Below, piece after piece: positions 1-8,060 of a stretch of DNA of 64,000 nt (the first letter of the stretch is position 1; each line of letters opens with the position of its first letter). The translations under genes and the position numbers were made by a program. Origin of the DNA: Pleionea sediminis. GTDB taxonomy: Bacteria; Pseudomonadota; Gammaproteobacteria; Enterobacterales; Kangiellaceae. The stretch is taken from NCBI RefSeq assembly GCF_007570825.1, contig NZ_SUNB01000006.1, positions 124,001 through 188,000 of the forward strand, given 5' to 3'. The notes under the pieces were generated by a model, which had not been told where the DNA came from, ran no database searches, and saw only the letters and a list, made by a program, of their open reading frames with translations.

Positions 1-1184
1 AATGGTGTAATAGCTTGCTCATCGGTTGGTAAGCTGGAGCGAACTAAAGACTCTGATATAACTTTGCTTGGACTCAAAGCAACGGTTCTTTCTACAAGAT
101 TTTGTAGTTGTCGAATATTACCTGGCCAATGATACCCCATGAGTAATTGCATTGCTTCTTCAGAAAACTTTCGTTGTGTTTGATTATTTTGTGATGCTAC
201 CTGATTTAGAAAGTGATTTACCAGTAAAGGAACATCTTCTTTTCGATCACGTAACCTTGGTAATTCGAGATTCACGACATTGAGACGATAAAATAAATCT
301 TCACGAAATTCGCCGGTAGAAATTTGTTTTTCAATGTGTCGGTGCGTTGCCGCAATTACGCGAACATCAACGGGTATGTGCTGTGTCGAGCCGACGGGGC
401 GAACGGTCTCTTCTTGTAAGACACGTAATAATTTAACCTGCAATGAGAGTGGCATGTCACCAATTTCATCCAAAAATAAAGTTCCCTGGTCTGCAGCCTG
501 AAAAAGTCCTTGATGATCATTATTTGCGCCAGTAAATGCACCTTTTTTATGACCGAATAATTCAGACTCAAGTAACTCAGAAGGAATCGCTCCACAGTTG
601 ATTGGAATAAATGGATTATTATGGCGTCGGCTGGCAGAGTGAATCGCTTGCGCTAATAATTCTTTTCCAGTACCACTATCGCCAGTAATGAATACACTCA
701 CATTACTTTGGGCAACCATTTTTGCTTGCTCTAATAATTCAAACATACGTGGACTTCGGGTGATAATATTTGAAGACCACTCATCGGGCTGATTGACAAC
801 CGTTGTTGTGTTGCAAGCTTGCTCTAACGTAGTTATTAATTCCTGTTTATTAATAGGTTTTGTTAAAAATGCAAAAACACCTTTTTGAGCTGCAACGACA
901 GCATCAGGAATAGAACCATGAGCAGTTAGCATAATAACGGGTAATAGCGGGCGTATCTGATGAATTTTTTCGAGCAGTTGCATACCATCCATGCCGTCCA
1001 TCTTGAGGTCGGTGATGACTGCTGAAGGTGAAAAGTTATCGAGTTTATCGAGCGCTTCCTGACCAGAGCTACAGCAACAGGTATTAAAGCCTGCCGCAGT
1101 TAATCGCATATCGAGTAATTGTAGTAAGTCGTGGTCATCGTCGACAACCAGTACCGAAACACTGTTTGAATTATTGTCTTTCAT
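1..1184 (-). CDS. glrR: Sigma-54-dependent response regulator GlrR/QseF, 3' end outside window
   Basis: About 394 codons read from the ATG at 1184 down to base 1; the C-terminal DNA-binding helix-turn-helix lies beyond the window. The N-terminal receiver domain (about 1-120) has the acidic pair DDD near residue 15 and the phospho-acceptor D59 (VITDLKMDG). The AAA+ domain follows with Walker A GDSGTGKE, the sigma-54 contact loop GAFTGA and Walker B LFLDEIGD. It is the response-regulator partner of the kinase at 1698-3128; a one-base gap separates it from the lipoprotein gene upstream, so the three genes are one operon. The gene order kinase-lipoprotein-regulator matches glrK-qseG-glrR of enterobacteria, where GlrR with sigma-54 activates small-RNA and envelope-stress promoters. 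Targets here are not known. Confidence 0.9.
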   Translation of the reverse strand, partial: MKDNNSNSVSVLVVDDDHDLLQLLDMRLTAAGFNTCCCSSGQEALDKLDNFSPSAVITDLKMDGMDGMQLLEKIHQIRPLLPVIMLTAHGSIPDAVVAAQKGVFAFLTKPINKQELITTLEQACNTTTVVNQPDEWSSNIITRSPRMFELLEQAKMVAQSNVSVFITGDSGTGKELLAQAIHSASRRHNNPFIPINCGAIPSELLESELFGHKKGAFTGANNDHQGLFQAADQGTLFLDEIGDMPLSLQVKLLRVLQEETVRPVGSTQHIPVDVRVIAATHRHIEKQISTGEFREDLFYRLNVVNLELPRLRDRKEDVPLLVNHFLNQVASQNNQTQRKFSEEAMQLLMGYHWPGNIRQLQNLVERTVALSPSKVISESLVRSSLPTDEQAITP

Positions 1185-1185
1185 T

Positions 1186-1701
1186 TTATCGCTCCCTTAA
1201 ATTTATTTCTTGCTCAATTTTTGTGAGCGCTTCGATCGTTTTATGAAGCTTGTTAATAACTTTGTCTTTTTCTTGAATGCTATCGTTATGTATTTTTAAT
1301 TGAGCATTCAACATGGTTGCCAACGAGTGATAGGTGTCTGGCCAATGTTTCTCATGCATTAATTTGTTTAACTGTTTTTTAAAAAGCTTTGAGAAACTTT
1401 CTGGGTAACAACTTGTCAGAACAAAAATCTCTAACTCCGAAGAGGGCTCCGATTCTTGTTGGTATTTCGAAATTTCCTGTTTTACCGAGCGGTTGTTTAA
1501 TTGACAACGGTGTGTTCGGTAGGTCAAAACAGTGTCGATATTTGGAAATAATGACTTCTCTAAATTAATCGGAAGTGGTGTTTGCCACTGGCCATCAACT
1601 GTTTTGTAAGCGGCATCTGAACGTTGTGTTTGACATCCAGTGATTAAACCCAAAACCGTAGTAAGCAATAGTGTGAGTAGCATTATTGATTGTTTTGTCA
1701 T
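1186..1701 (-). CDS. qseG: QseG-like outer-membrane lipoprotein
   Basis: A 171-residue lipoprotein: the signal peptide ends in the lipobox LITGC at about residues 19-23. The rest is mostly helical and charged, and the last 50 residues (KVINKLHKTIEALTK) look like a coiled coil. It starts inside the stop of the kinase gene (ATGA overlap) and ends one base before glrR, which indicates translational coupling. In E. coli QseG is an outer-membrane lipoprotein that binds the QseE/GlrK sensor, and I infer the same here from position and lipobox. It is shorter than enterobacterial QseG (about 237 residues), and sequence similarity cannot be judged by eye, so the name rests mainly on synteny. Confidence 0.7.
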   Translation of the reverse strand: MTKQSIMLLTLLLTTVLGLITGCQTQRSDAAYKTVDGQWQTPLPINLEKSLFPNIDTVLTYRTHRCQLNNRSVKQEISKYQQESEPSSELEIFVLTSCYPESFSKLFKKQLNKLMHEKHWPDTYHSLATMLNAQLKIHNDSIQEKDKVINKLHKTIEALTKIEQEINLRER

Positions 1702-3128
1702 GAGATACTCACTGTATTAGGAAACGAAATAGTAAATTCAGTGCCTTGATTGAGTTCGGATGTCACAGAAATTTCTCCCTGCATGGTTTCAACGCACTCT
1801 TTAACAATAGCAAGCCCAATACCGCTTCCCTTAACGGCACTTTGACGTTGACTATTTCCTTGATAAAAAGGTTCAAACACTTTTTCAAGTTCGCTTTCCT
1901 CAATTCCTAACCCGTTATCTTTCACCGAAAGATACCAGTTTGAATCGTTTTGCTTCCAATCTACATTGATTTTGGCAACTTCTTTAGAGTAATAAATTGC
2001 GTTTGAGAACAAGTTCCGCAAAATCATCTCGACTCTTTGTCGGTCGGTTGAAATAACCAATCCTTTGTCGGGAATCTGCCATTCTATCTGTTTATGAGAC
2101 TGCGAAAGTTCCTTAATCAATGGGCTTACGAGTTCCTGCAAATCGAGTTCCTCGGTGAAGGTTGACTGCTTCACCAACGCGGTATTGTAGCTAAGCATGG
2201 TGGCAATTAAATTGTTTAATGTCTCAGAATTGACCTTCAAAATGTCTAGAACATGGGCCTGCTTCTCATTTATTTGACCCGGAATTTCGTCTCTTAGCAA
2301 AGAAGCGGCTTCCATAATCGCTGATAAAGGGGTTTTTAACTCATGGGTGACGTGTCTTAATATCAATTTTTTTTGTTCATCAGACTCCTTCAGTTGACGG
2401 CGCATCCATTCGAGACGTTGCCCAAGTATTGTCAAATCGAGCGGGCCAACAATGTTGATAGGATCTTGCCAGCGGCCACGTCCTAACAAATTGATGGCGC
2501 GGCTTAACGATTGCACCGGACGAGTAATCGATTTTAAGCTGTAAACAAAAAGCAGAATAGACAGAGGTACCACTAAACTTCCTAGTAAAACAATGTGCAG
2601 TTCTGCGGTTTTAAGATCCTGTTGGCTGTTGCGTAAATTATCATTTATCGCGTTATCGACAATATCGCTAATATTGGCTAACCATTCATAGGGCTTATCC
2701 ATTGCCACTCGATTCGCATCCTCTGTTTCTACAGCCTTTACCATTTGAGACAGATGCTGATTTAATTCACCAAAGGTGCTCGCCAATTGTTTTAGAGCGA
2801 GTTTATTAAGTAAGGGACTTTGTAAGATGTGACTTTGTGTTGCTTTAAAATCGATTAGTTTCTGATTGAACAATTCAATGAGCTCTGGATTTTTGAGAAC
2901 TATGTATTGTTTTAACGGCCGTTCCAGACGCGCCATCATACTGTTGAGTTTTAAATTTTGCTTTTTGAGATCCAGAGACTGCCGAGTTAACTGGTTTTGC
3001 AAATGCGATTGTTGGTCAATTGTCCAGAGCGCAAAAACGACTGAGCCAATGAATGGAAGCAGTGATAAGCACAGCGATAATGCCCATCGTTGCAAAATGG
3101 ATAATTGAATGAATGGGCGATTTGTCAC
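1698..3128 (-). CDS. glrK: Sensor histidine kinase GlrK/QseE
   Basis: A 476-residue inner-membrane histidine kinase starting at a GTG. One membrane segment lies near residues 13-35 and a second near 180-200; the helical periplasmic part between them (about 36-178) is the likely input domain. HAMP follows (about 200-250), then HisKA with the phosphorylated H262 in HVTHELKTPL, and HATPase_c with an N box (LFSNAIYY), DNGLGI and GSGIGLAIV. It would phosphorylate the receiver of GlrR at 1-1184. First gene of the operon. The upstream region (3129-3412) also serves the divergent EF-hand gene. I did not find a recognisable glmY-type small RNA there. Confidence 0.88.
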   Translation of the reverse strand: MTNRPFIQLSILQRWALSLCLSLLPFIGSVVFALWTIDQQSHLQNQLTRQSLDLKKQNLKLNSMMARLERPLKQYIVLKNPELIELFNQKLIDFKATQSHILQSPLLNKLALKQLASTFGELNQHLSQMVKAVETEDANRVAMDKPYEWLANISDIVDNAINDNLRNSQQDLKTAELHIVLLGSLVVPLSILLFVYSLKSITRPVQSLSRAINLLGRGRWQDPINIVGPLDLTILGQRLEWMRRQLKESDEQKKLILRHVTHELKTPLSAIMEAASLLRDEIPGQINEKQAHVLDILKVNSETLNNLIATMLSYNTALVKQSTFTEELDLQELVSPLIKELSQSHKQIEWQIPDKGLVISTDRQRVEMILRNLFSNAIYYSKEVAKINVDWKQNDSNWYLSVKDNGLGIEESELEKVFEPFYQGNSQRQSAVKGSGIGLAIVKECVETMQGEISVTSELNQGTEFTISFPNTVSIS

Positions 3129-3344
3129 GAGTTGATGACTCTATTGATCACGTTGGTACACCTTGTGTTTCTTTTTTGCAACTTGCTAACCGTTTGATTT
3201 TAAATTGCTTTTCAAAAGTATTCTGATAACCAGTTGCTCTTTTGCAACGAATCAGCACTATTTTTCCTTTCTCGCCGGGATACTGCAAGGGCCGTTCCAA
3301 TGTCCGTAAATATAACTCATTGATTAATTTGAAAAATATAAATG

Positions 3345-3359
3345 TGGCACAGTTTGTGA
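3345..3359 (+). promoter_or_regulatory. Weak candidate sigma-54 (-24/-12) promoter for the EF-hand gene
   Basis: TGGCAC at 3345-3350 fits a -24 element. The -12 element ten bases after the GG reads GA instead of GC, so this is one step off consensus. The start codon of the EF-hand gene is about 54 bases downstream, a sensible distance. It is mentioned because a sigma-54 activator (GlrR) is encoded next door; no clear GlrR inverted repeat was found upstream. Confidence 0.22.
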
Positions 3360-3412
3360 AATAGAGTCAGTGAACTTTGATAAACCACAATAAAATCCGA
3401 AAGGAGAGATAG

Positions 3413-3682
3413 ATGAAAAAGCTAATCACATTATCAATTGCCGCAACGTTATCGTTCGTTTCTGTTGCTGATGAGAAGAAAGACGTTGAGAAAGTTGAAG
3501 TAGAGGTAGCAAAAATTTCAACTGATTTTAAAGCAATTGATAAAGATGCTGATGGATTCATTTCTATGGATGAATCTAAAGCAGTTCCGCATCTTACCGA
3601 TGTATTTAAAAAGCTTGATACAAATCTTGATGAAAAACTAAATCGTGATGAGTACAAAGTATTTTTAAAAGCATCTAAGTAA
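3413..3682 (+). CDS. Small exported EF-hand protein
   Basis: An 89-residue protein with a signal peptide of about 19 residues (MKKLITLSIAATLSFVSVA) and two EF-hand loops, DKDADGFISMDE and DTNLDEKLNRDE. The D-x-D-x-D/N-G spacing is intact in the first loop; the second has E in place of the usual G at position 6 and may bind calcium more weakly. It probably acts in the periplasm as a calcium-binding protein of unknown role. A strong Shine-Dalgarno (AAGGAGAG) lies just before the ATG. It is divergent from glrK and followed by a hairpin and the BON-domain gene, so the three small genes 3.4-4.6 kb may be transcribed together. Confidence 0.75.
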   Translation: MKKLITLSIAATLSFVSVADEKKDVEKVEVEVAKISTDFKAIDKDADGFISMDESKAVPHLTDVFKKLDTNLDEKLNRDEYKVFLKASK

Positions 3683-3690
3683 TTTGCTTA

Positions 3691-3722
3691 AGCGGGTGAG
3701 CTCAAAATTGGGTGAGCCCGCT
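3691..3722 (+). terminator. Hairpin between the EF-hand and BON genes
   Basis: Outer arms AGCGG (3691-3695) and CCGCT (3718-3722) stack on inner arms GCTCA (3700-3704) and TGAGC (3713-3717), leaving a four-base bulge. No T run follows, so it is more likely an mRNA-processing, stabilising or attenuating hairpin than a simple terminator. It ends six bases before the Shine-Dalgarno of the next gene. Confidence 0.45.
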
Positions 3723-3741
3723 AAATTGAGGGCCGAAAAAT

Positions 3742-4107
3742 ATGCACGACCAAGCGGTTATGATTGAGCCGGCACACATTAAAGTTGAGATAAAAGAAGA
3801 AACAGCAATTATCTCTGGTGTGGTATCTCAAGAAGAATACAAAGGTGATGTCGCAACATTATTTGGTCAACTTAATGGAATTAAAACAGTAAAAAATTAT
3901 TTGTGTGTAATTGCTCCGTTTAAACCTTTTACCAGGATATTCGGACAAAACATAAAATCAAAAATTGACGATGACAGTATTCCTTTGGTTACTGTGACAC
4001 AAATAAGAAAGCACCCTGATGATTTCGGACATGTGATATACCACAACACTTTAACGAGGGCTCAGGAATTTTTTAGACATAATTTGGATTATGTCGTTAC
4101 AAGTTAA
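3742..4107 (+). CDS. BON-domain-like protein
   Basis: A 121-residue protein with no signal peptide. Residues about 12-58 (IKVEIKEETAIISGVV ... GIKTVKNYLCV) follow the BON pattern of beta-strand, strand with the GxV turn, helix, and a closing strand; BON domains bind phospholipid or lipoprotein partners. The C-terminal half (about 60-121) has no family I recognise. The ATG is preceded by GAGGG at about 3728. The stop overlaps the longest possible frame of the next gene, so the OmpA-like lipoprotein is probably co-transcribed. The function is unknown, and the absence of a signal peptide is odd for a BON protein. Confidence 0.55.
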   Translation: MHDQAVMIEPAHIKVEIKEETAIISGVVSQEEYKGDVATLFGQLNGIKTVKNYLCVIAPFKPFTRIFGQNIKSKIDDDSIPLVTVTQIRKHPDDFGHVIYHNTLTRAQEFFRHNLDYVVTS

Positions 4108-4120
4108 TCTAGGAGATATT

Positions 4121-4624
4121 ATGAAACTTAACTTACCTCTATTAATGATTGCGAGTGCGATAGCGTTAACGGGTTGTTCCAGTATGTCAACTCAAGAGTC
4201 CACTGCGAGTGTAGAAACCGAAGCACCGGTTGAAGAAACTGTCATTGTTGAAACACCGACAGCTCCGGATCATCATTTATTATTTGCTTTCGATTCTTAC
4301 GAATTAAGCTTTTCGCAAGAAAGCACCTTAAATGAATGGATCGATTACTTACAAGAGTCCGGTGCGTCCGATATTTCTATTCATGGCCACGCAGATGAAG
4401 TTGGATCAGAGATGTATAACTATGAGCTTTCTAAAAAGCGGGCTCAAACAATTCAACAGGCGTTAACAGAAAAATTAGGCCGTAATGTATCGGTTGAAAT
4501 TTTTGCTTACGGTGAAACGATGCCTTTAGTAGAAGGCTCAACTGACAGCGAACGTCAATTGAATCGTCGTGTTGAAATTAAAGTCTCTGAGTTCGACACC
4601 AGTTTGGCCATGAAGCAACAGTAA
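4121..4624 (+). CDS. OmpA-family lipoprotein
   Basis: A 167-residue lipoprotein. I chose the ATG at 4121 rather than the upstream in-frame ATG at 4091, because AGGAGA sits at 4111-4116 and the signal peptide with lipobox LTGC then begins at residue 1. A spacer rich in T, E, P and V is followed by an OmpA-like peptidoglycan-binding domain (about 55-160) with HGHADEVGSEMYNYELSKKR and a closing LNRRVEIKV. It probably links the outer membrane to peptidoglycan, like Pal, but it is a different paralogue: no Tol genes are near. Confidence 0.82.
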   Translation: MKLNLPLLMIASAIALTGCSSMSTQESTASVETEAPVEETVIVETPTAPDHHLLFAFDSYELSFSQESTLNEWIDYLQESGASDISIHGHADEVGSEMYNYELSKKRAQTIQQALTEKLGRNVSVEIFAYGETMPLVEGSTDSERQLNRRVEIKVSEFDTSLAMKQQ

Positions 4625-4637
4625 ACCAAGCGCTAGA

Positions 4638-4723
4638 AGGCTGTAAAGAGCAACCATGCAAGCCTCAACTGACAGGATGTCAAACCACTTCGGTGGCTAT
4701 TGTACCCGTGCTCAAGGATGAGC
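4638..4723 (+). ncRNA. Candidate CsrA-binding RNA or 3' UTR sponge (four stem-loops)
   Basis: Four short hairpins lie in series after the OmpA-like gene: AGGCT/AGCCT (4638-4642, 4661-4665); TGAC/GTCA with loop AGGAT (4671 region); CCAC-TTCG-GTGG (4685-4696); GCTC/GAGC with loop AAGGAT (4710-4723). Two loops carry CAGGATG and AAGGATG, matching the CAGGAYG-type repeat of CsrB-family RNAs. A T-rich stretch follows from 4731, but there is no perfect terminator. It may be an independent small RNA, part of the 3' UTR of the lipoprotein mRNA, or chance. Confidence 0.35.
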
Positions 4724-4860
4724 CAATCTTATGTTTTAACGACTCCTCTTTGTTTTAATTTTATAACTAAGTTTTGATTAAAAAATCTCAATCATTAATT
4801 TGTTACCTTTCTTCACAGATCTTTTGTTTTTTGCAATTAAAAAGTAGCGCATAATGCTTT

Positions 4861-4905
4861 AGAGTTTTTAGAGTTTTTAGAGTTTTTAGAGTTTTTAGAG
4901 TTTGT
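4861..4905 (+). repeat. 9-bp tandem repeat upstream of the VOC gene
   Basis: Four exact copies of AGAGTTTTT (4861-4896) plus a fifth with one change (AGAGTTTGT, 4897-4905). They lie between a possible -10 element (ATAATG, 4851-4856) and the Shine-Dalgarno AAGGAG (4911-4916) of the gene at 4923, so they probably form the start of its 5' UTR. Such repeats can change copy number by slippage. Confidence 0.9.
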
Positions 4906-4922
4906 GAGACAAGGAGCAAGCA

Positions 4923-5711
4923 ATGGGAATAAGAACTGAATATCAACCCGGCACCTTTTGTTGGGCCGAATTAGCGACAAGCGATGCGGAGAAAGCAAAA
5001 GCTTTTTATGCCGAGATTTTTGGATGGAAGTGGTCTGATATGCCAATGGAACAAGGTGACTATTCTATGTGGCAGCTTGACGACAAAGTCGTTGGTGCAA
5101 TGTATCCAATGACCGAAGAGCAAATAAAAGCAGAAGTTCCACCACATTGGTTATCTTATGTATCGGTTGCGAATATCGACGATGCTGTAGATAAAATTAA
5201 ATCTCTTGGTGGAAATGTGAGTTTAGGTCCTCATGACGTGGGTGATGCTGGGCGAATGGCTTTTGTCCAAGATCCTCAGGGAGCTGGTTTTGCACTTTGG
5301 GAGGCTAAGAATAATCATGGTGCGGAAATGGTGAATGAGCCAGGTTGTCTTTGTTGGAATGAACTGGCGACCAAAGACAGTAAAGCAGCAGCCGAGTTTT
5401 ACTGCAATTTATTTGGTTGGACTGTGGAAACTGAGAAGATGTCGATGGGTCCGTACACCATGATTAAAAATGGTGATCAAGCCGGTGGAGGAATCATTCA
5501 AATGACCGAAGAGTGGGGTGATATGCCTTCTCACTGGATGACTTATTTTGCGGTAGATGACACGGATAAAGTTTGTGAAAGGGTCAAAGCCGCTGGAGGA
5601 CAAGTATGTGTGGAGCCTTTTGTTGTTCCTGAAGTTGGTAAGCTAGCCGTTATTAACGATCCTCAAGGCGCTGTTTTTTCCATAATAAAGCTAGACGCTC
5701 CAGATCTATAA
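4923..5711 (+). CDS. Two-domain VOC (glyoxalase/bleomycin-resistance fold) protein
   Basis: A 262-residue cytoplasmic protein made of two VOC modules, about 6-125 and 134-255. Both open with the same pattern (CWAELATSDAEKAKAFYAE; CWNELATKDSKAAAEFYCN) and both close with DPQGA. VOC proteins use paired beta-alpha-beta-beta-beta units to bind a divalent metal and include glyoxalases and dioxygenases. This arrangement resembles the actinobacterial and proteobacterial hydroxylase-like VOC proteins of about 260 residues. The substrate is not predictable. It is a single gene with a good Shine-Dalgarno and its own terminator; its leader contains the 9-bp tandem repeat, so expression could vary. Confidence 0.85.
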   Translation: MGIRTEYQPGTFCWAELATSDAEKAKAFYAEIFGWKWSDMPMEQGDYSMWQLDDKVVGAMYPMTEEQIKAEVPPHWLSYVSVANIDDAVDKIKSLGGNVSLGPHDVGDAGRMAFVQDPQGAGFALWEAKNNHGAEMVNEPGCLCWNELATKDSKAAAEFYCNLFGWTVETEKMSMGPYTMIKNGDQAGGGIIQMTEEWGDMPSHWMTYFAVDDTDKVCERVKAAGGQVCVEPFVVPEVGKLAVINDPQGAVFSIIKLDAPDL

Positions 5712-5734
5712 CTTAATAACTTTCGTCTGTTGTT

Positions 5735-5764
5735 AAAAATGCAGCTTTATAGCTGCATTTTTTT
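5735..5764 (+). terminator. Rho-independent terminator of the VOC gene
   Basis: Arms AAAAATGCAGCT (5735-5746) and AGCTGCATTTTT (5751-5762) with a TTAT loop, running into a T tract. Confidence 0.9.
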
Positions 5765-5864
5765 ATTAATGACAATATCTATGATATATCTTTATAGTGT
5801 ATTTTTGATATAAATACTTTAATAATTAAAAGTCATTAAAGCGGTCACATAATAGGATGTGAAA

Positions 5865-6161
5865 ATGAGTTACTCAAGCGGATTAAACAAAAATAGTATT
5901 TTCATTTGGCTGGCCGTAGCGACCGGAATATTGTTGTTGATTCCTTTGTTTGCTATGAAAATTACCGATAGTGTGAACTGGAGTGTTTTGGACTTTATGG
6001 TAATGGGGACGCTTTTGTTTTCCTCGGGCTCTCTCTTTATATTTCTTGCCAGAAAAATGGTACCCCAAAAGCGAGTATATCTCGCCTTGACTATTTTAAT
6101 GGGTTTCCTTTACGTGTGGGCTGAATTGGCTGTAGGCATACTGTTTAACTTTGGTAATTAA
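5865..6161 (+). CDS. Small three-span membrane protein
   Basis: A 98-residue protein starting at the ATG at 5865 (AGGA at 5854-5857); an in-frame GTG at 5859 is too close to that site. Three hydrophobic segments are visible: SIFIWLAVATGILLLIPLFA, an FMVMGTLLFSSGSLFIFLA stretch, and the C-terminal ALTILMGFLYVWAELAVGI. I do not recognise more than its likeness to small conserved membrane proteins of unknown role. It is a separate unit after the VOC terminator, with 44 bases to the next gene. Confidence 0.6.
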   Translation: MSYSSGLNKNSIFIWLAVATGILLLIPLFAMKITDSVNWSVLDFMVMGTLLFSSGSLFIFLARKMVPQKRVYLALTILMGFLYVWAELAVGILFNFGN

Positions 6162-6205
6162 CGTAACAAGTGATTATAACGCGTCAAAATTATTAAAACT
6201 GCCTT

Positions 6206-6502
6206 ATGATTGATTATCGATTAAAAGAAGAAAAAGACGTGGCTTTGTTTTTTGCAAACAAGCTTAATGATGGTTATGCCGAAGAGATAATTAATAGAGG
6301 ACAAGTTGAAACAAGCGCTCAAGCACGTCATCTGGCACAGTTTTTTTGGAACATGGTCAATTACTCCAGTCAAAACAGTATTGACTTGCCGGTAGATGGT
6401 TCTAGTGAGTTATGGTTGGAAAAATTGTACAACACACTGGGTGGGTATTTGGAATCTCTTGGTTATGAAAAACAATGGAACGAGGAAGTTGATAAAGCTT
6501 AA
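6206..6502 (+). CDS. Conserved-looking small soluble protein, unknown function
   Basis: A 98-residue acidic, largely helical protein without a signal peptide or membrane segment. Tryptophans and aromatic residues recur in the middle and end (QFFWNMVNYSS, ELWLEKLYNTLGGYLESLGY). No family recognised. The stop codon overlaps the start of the following lipoprotein gene (TAATG), so the two are translationally coupled. Confidence 0.5.
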   Translation: MIDYRLKEEKDVALFFANKLNDGYAEEIINRGQVETSAQARHLAQFFWNMVNYSSQNSIDLPVDGSSELWLEKLYNTLGGYLESLGYEKQWNEEVDKA

Positions 6503-6912
6503 TGTCTTGGTTTCTAAGCTCAGTAAGTAGCAATACTCGGCAGAGGTTAAATTTGAGTAAACTTTACTACATCGGTAAAAGCTTTGTTTTGTCAGTTTTA
6601 ATTTTATCTTTAACGGGATGTGCCGATCCGATTCCTACCAATCGATTCAACTATGTTGGGGAATGGCAAAGTAATGAGATGTCATTACTGATTTTGGCCG
6701 ATGGATCGGTTTCATACAAGCGTTTGAAAAATGGTGGGTCAGTATCGGTAAATGGGCCTCTCAAAAAATTTGAGGGCGATAATTTTATCGTCGGTTTTCT
6801 ATTTTTTACGACAACTTTTGAGGTCACAACACCACCCCATGAAATTGACGGTATCTGGAAAATGACGGTGGATGGTGTTGAATTAACGCGCGTTAATAAT
6901 TTTGATAAATAA
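6502..6912 (+). CDS. Putative lipoprotein, unknown function
   Basis: A 136-residue protein whose hydrophobic segment (KSFVLSVLILSLTGC) ends in a clear lipobox, giving a mature protein of about 97 residues. The first 25 residues before the hydrophobic core are long for a signal peptide, so a later start is possible, but the TAATG overlap with the preceding gene supports 6502. The mature part has a strand-rich pattern (YVGEWQSNEMSLLILADGS, GIWKMTVDGVELTRV) like small lipocalin-style or DUF lipoproteins. No partner is recognisable nearby. Confidence 0.55.
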   Translation: MSWFLSSVSSNTRQRLNLSKLYYIGKSFVLSVLILSLTGCADPIPTNRFNYVGEWQSNEMSLLILADGSVSYKRLKNGGSVSVNGPLKKFEGDNFIVGFLFFTTTFEVTTPPHEIDGIWKMTVDGVELTRVNNFDK

Positions 6913-7132
6913 ATTGAGTTTAATAAACTTCTTTTAATTCAATGAGATAGTGGTTTTTTACCCGTTTCCCTTCCAAATATTTGAGGTTTTGTTTTTAAAA
7001 ACTTCATCACATAAAAGTCCTCTCAACTTATTTACTATGGCGTTTCGCTTAATGATTCAATGGAAAGTTATAAGGGTAGTCCAGAATGTTTTACAGGATG
7101 GGTTTACACAAATAGCAGGGTAGTGAGTAACG

Positions 7133-7993
7133 ATGAGTTTTTATTCTTTAATTTTTAAAATGATGCCGTTTCTATTTCCGATAGTTGCGGGTTATGCTTT
7201 AGCGCGTTGGACTGGGCTGAATGCTCAGACACTGTCTATTTTAGTTCGTTTCGTTTGTTTACCACTCGTTCTTTTCAGTTCAATTGCTGGACGATTAAGT
7301 ATCGAATTGTTTTTAAAGCTGTCTCTGACGGGGGCTGTCGTTGCGTTATTGGGATACTTACTTTTTACATATGGTAATCGACTGTTAAAAGTGCCCATGG
7401 GACCCTCTGTAAGCTTGCCTAATGTTGGTTATTTTACGATTCCATTTCTCGCATTATCGATGGGCGGTTCCGGACTAGGTACTGCGAGTGCGTTTCTTAT
7501 TGGTGTTTTAGTAACGACATTTTCCATTCAAGTGGTTAAAAGCGGTGACTTTAAAAGTATTTTTAAAGAGCCCTGGGTGTATGCAACGGTTCTTGGCATT
7601 ATTTTCATCCTGACACCGTATAAACTATCTTTATTGTATCAAACAATTGACCCTGCAATTGATGCTTCTTTCGTAGTATTCCTCCTTTATTTGGGGAGTT
7701 TCTTATTCCCATTTAGAGGTTACAAAGATGCCGAAGTCTATGTCACCGTATTTTTCCGTTTATTCTGTGGGTTTACGGTTGCTGCGATCGCTATTAATGT
7801 CTTGTCCTTGTCTTCGGTGATTGCTCAAGCTGTCATGATTAGTGCATTAGCTCCACCGTGTGCCATGAATATGGTATTTAACGCGAATTCGTCTGAACAA
7901 GATCAATCTGCGGCAAAAGTCGGGGTTTTGGTGTCGCTCGTTTTAGTCTGCTTGATTCTATTCTTTGGTTGGAGACCTTGGGCAATATTCTAA
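7133..7993 (+). CDS. AEC-family transporter (auxin efflux carrier-like permease)
   Basis: A 286-residue polytopic inner-membrane protein with about nine or ten hydrophobic segments. The N-terminal FPIVAGYALARWTGLN, the following RFVCLPLVLFSSIA and the two-halved layout (1-130 and 150-286) fit the AEC/BASS fold. AEC permeases move organic anions such as malate or related carboxylates; the substrate here cannot be assigned. It is slightly shorter than the usual 300-320 residues. The gene stands alone: 220 bases without a gene precede it and a strong hairpin terminator follows. Confidence 0.75.
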   Translation: MSFYSLIFKMMPFLFPIVAGYALARWTGLNAQTLSILVRFVCLPLVLFSSIAGRLSIELFLKLSLTGAVVALLGYLLFTYGNRLLKVPMGPSVSLPNVGYFTIPFLALSMGGSGLGTASAFLIGVLVTTFSIQVVKSGDFKSIFKEPWVYATVLGIIFILTPYKLSLLYQTIDPAIDASFVVFLLYLGSFLFPFRGYKDAEVYVTVFFRLFCGFTVAAIAINVLSLSSVIAQAVMISALAPPCAMNMVFNANSSEQDQSAAKVGVLVSLVLVCLILFFGWRPWAIF

Positions 7994-8002
7994 TTTCTTT
8001 CA

Positions 8003-8029
8003 GGAAGTGAGAGTAACTTTCTCACTTCC
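8003..8029 (+). terminator. Terminator after the AEC transporter
   Basis: Ten-base perfect arms GGAAGTGAGA (8003-8012) and TCTCACTTCC (8020-8029) with a seven-base loop, followed by TTCACTTTAT. It lies between convergent genes and may work on both strands. Confidence 0.7.
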
Positions 8030-8060
8030 TTCACTTTATACCGTCACTAACAAATTTTTA

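Noticed and set aside
3200-3300. glmY-like small RNA upstream of glrK
   Set aside because: I found no -24/-12 element with both GG and GC and no recognisable GlmY stem; the best match (TAGTGC ... TTGC on the minus strand) misses the GG.
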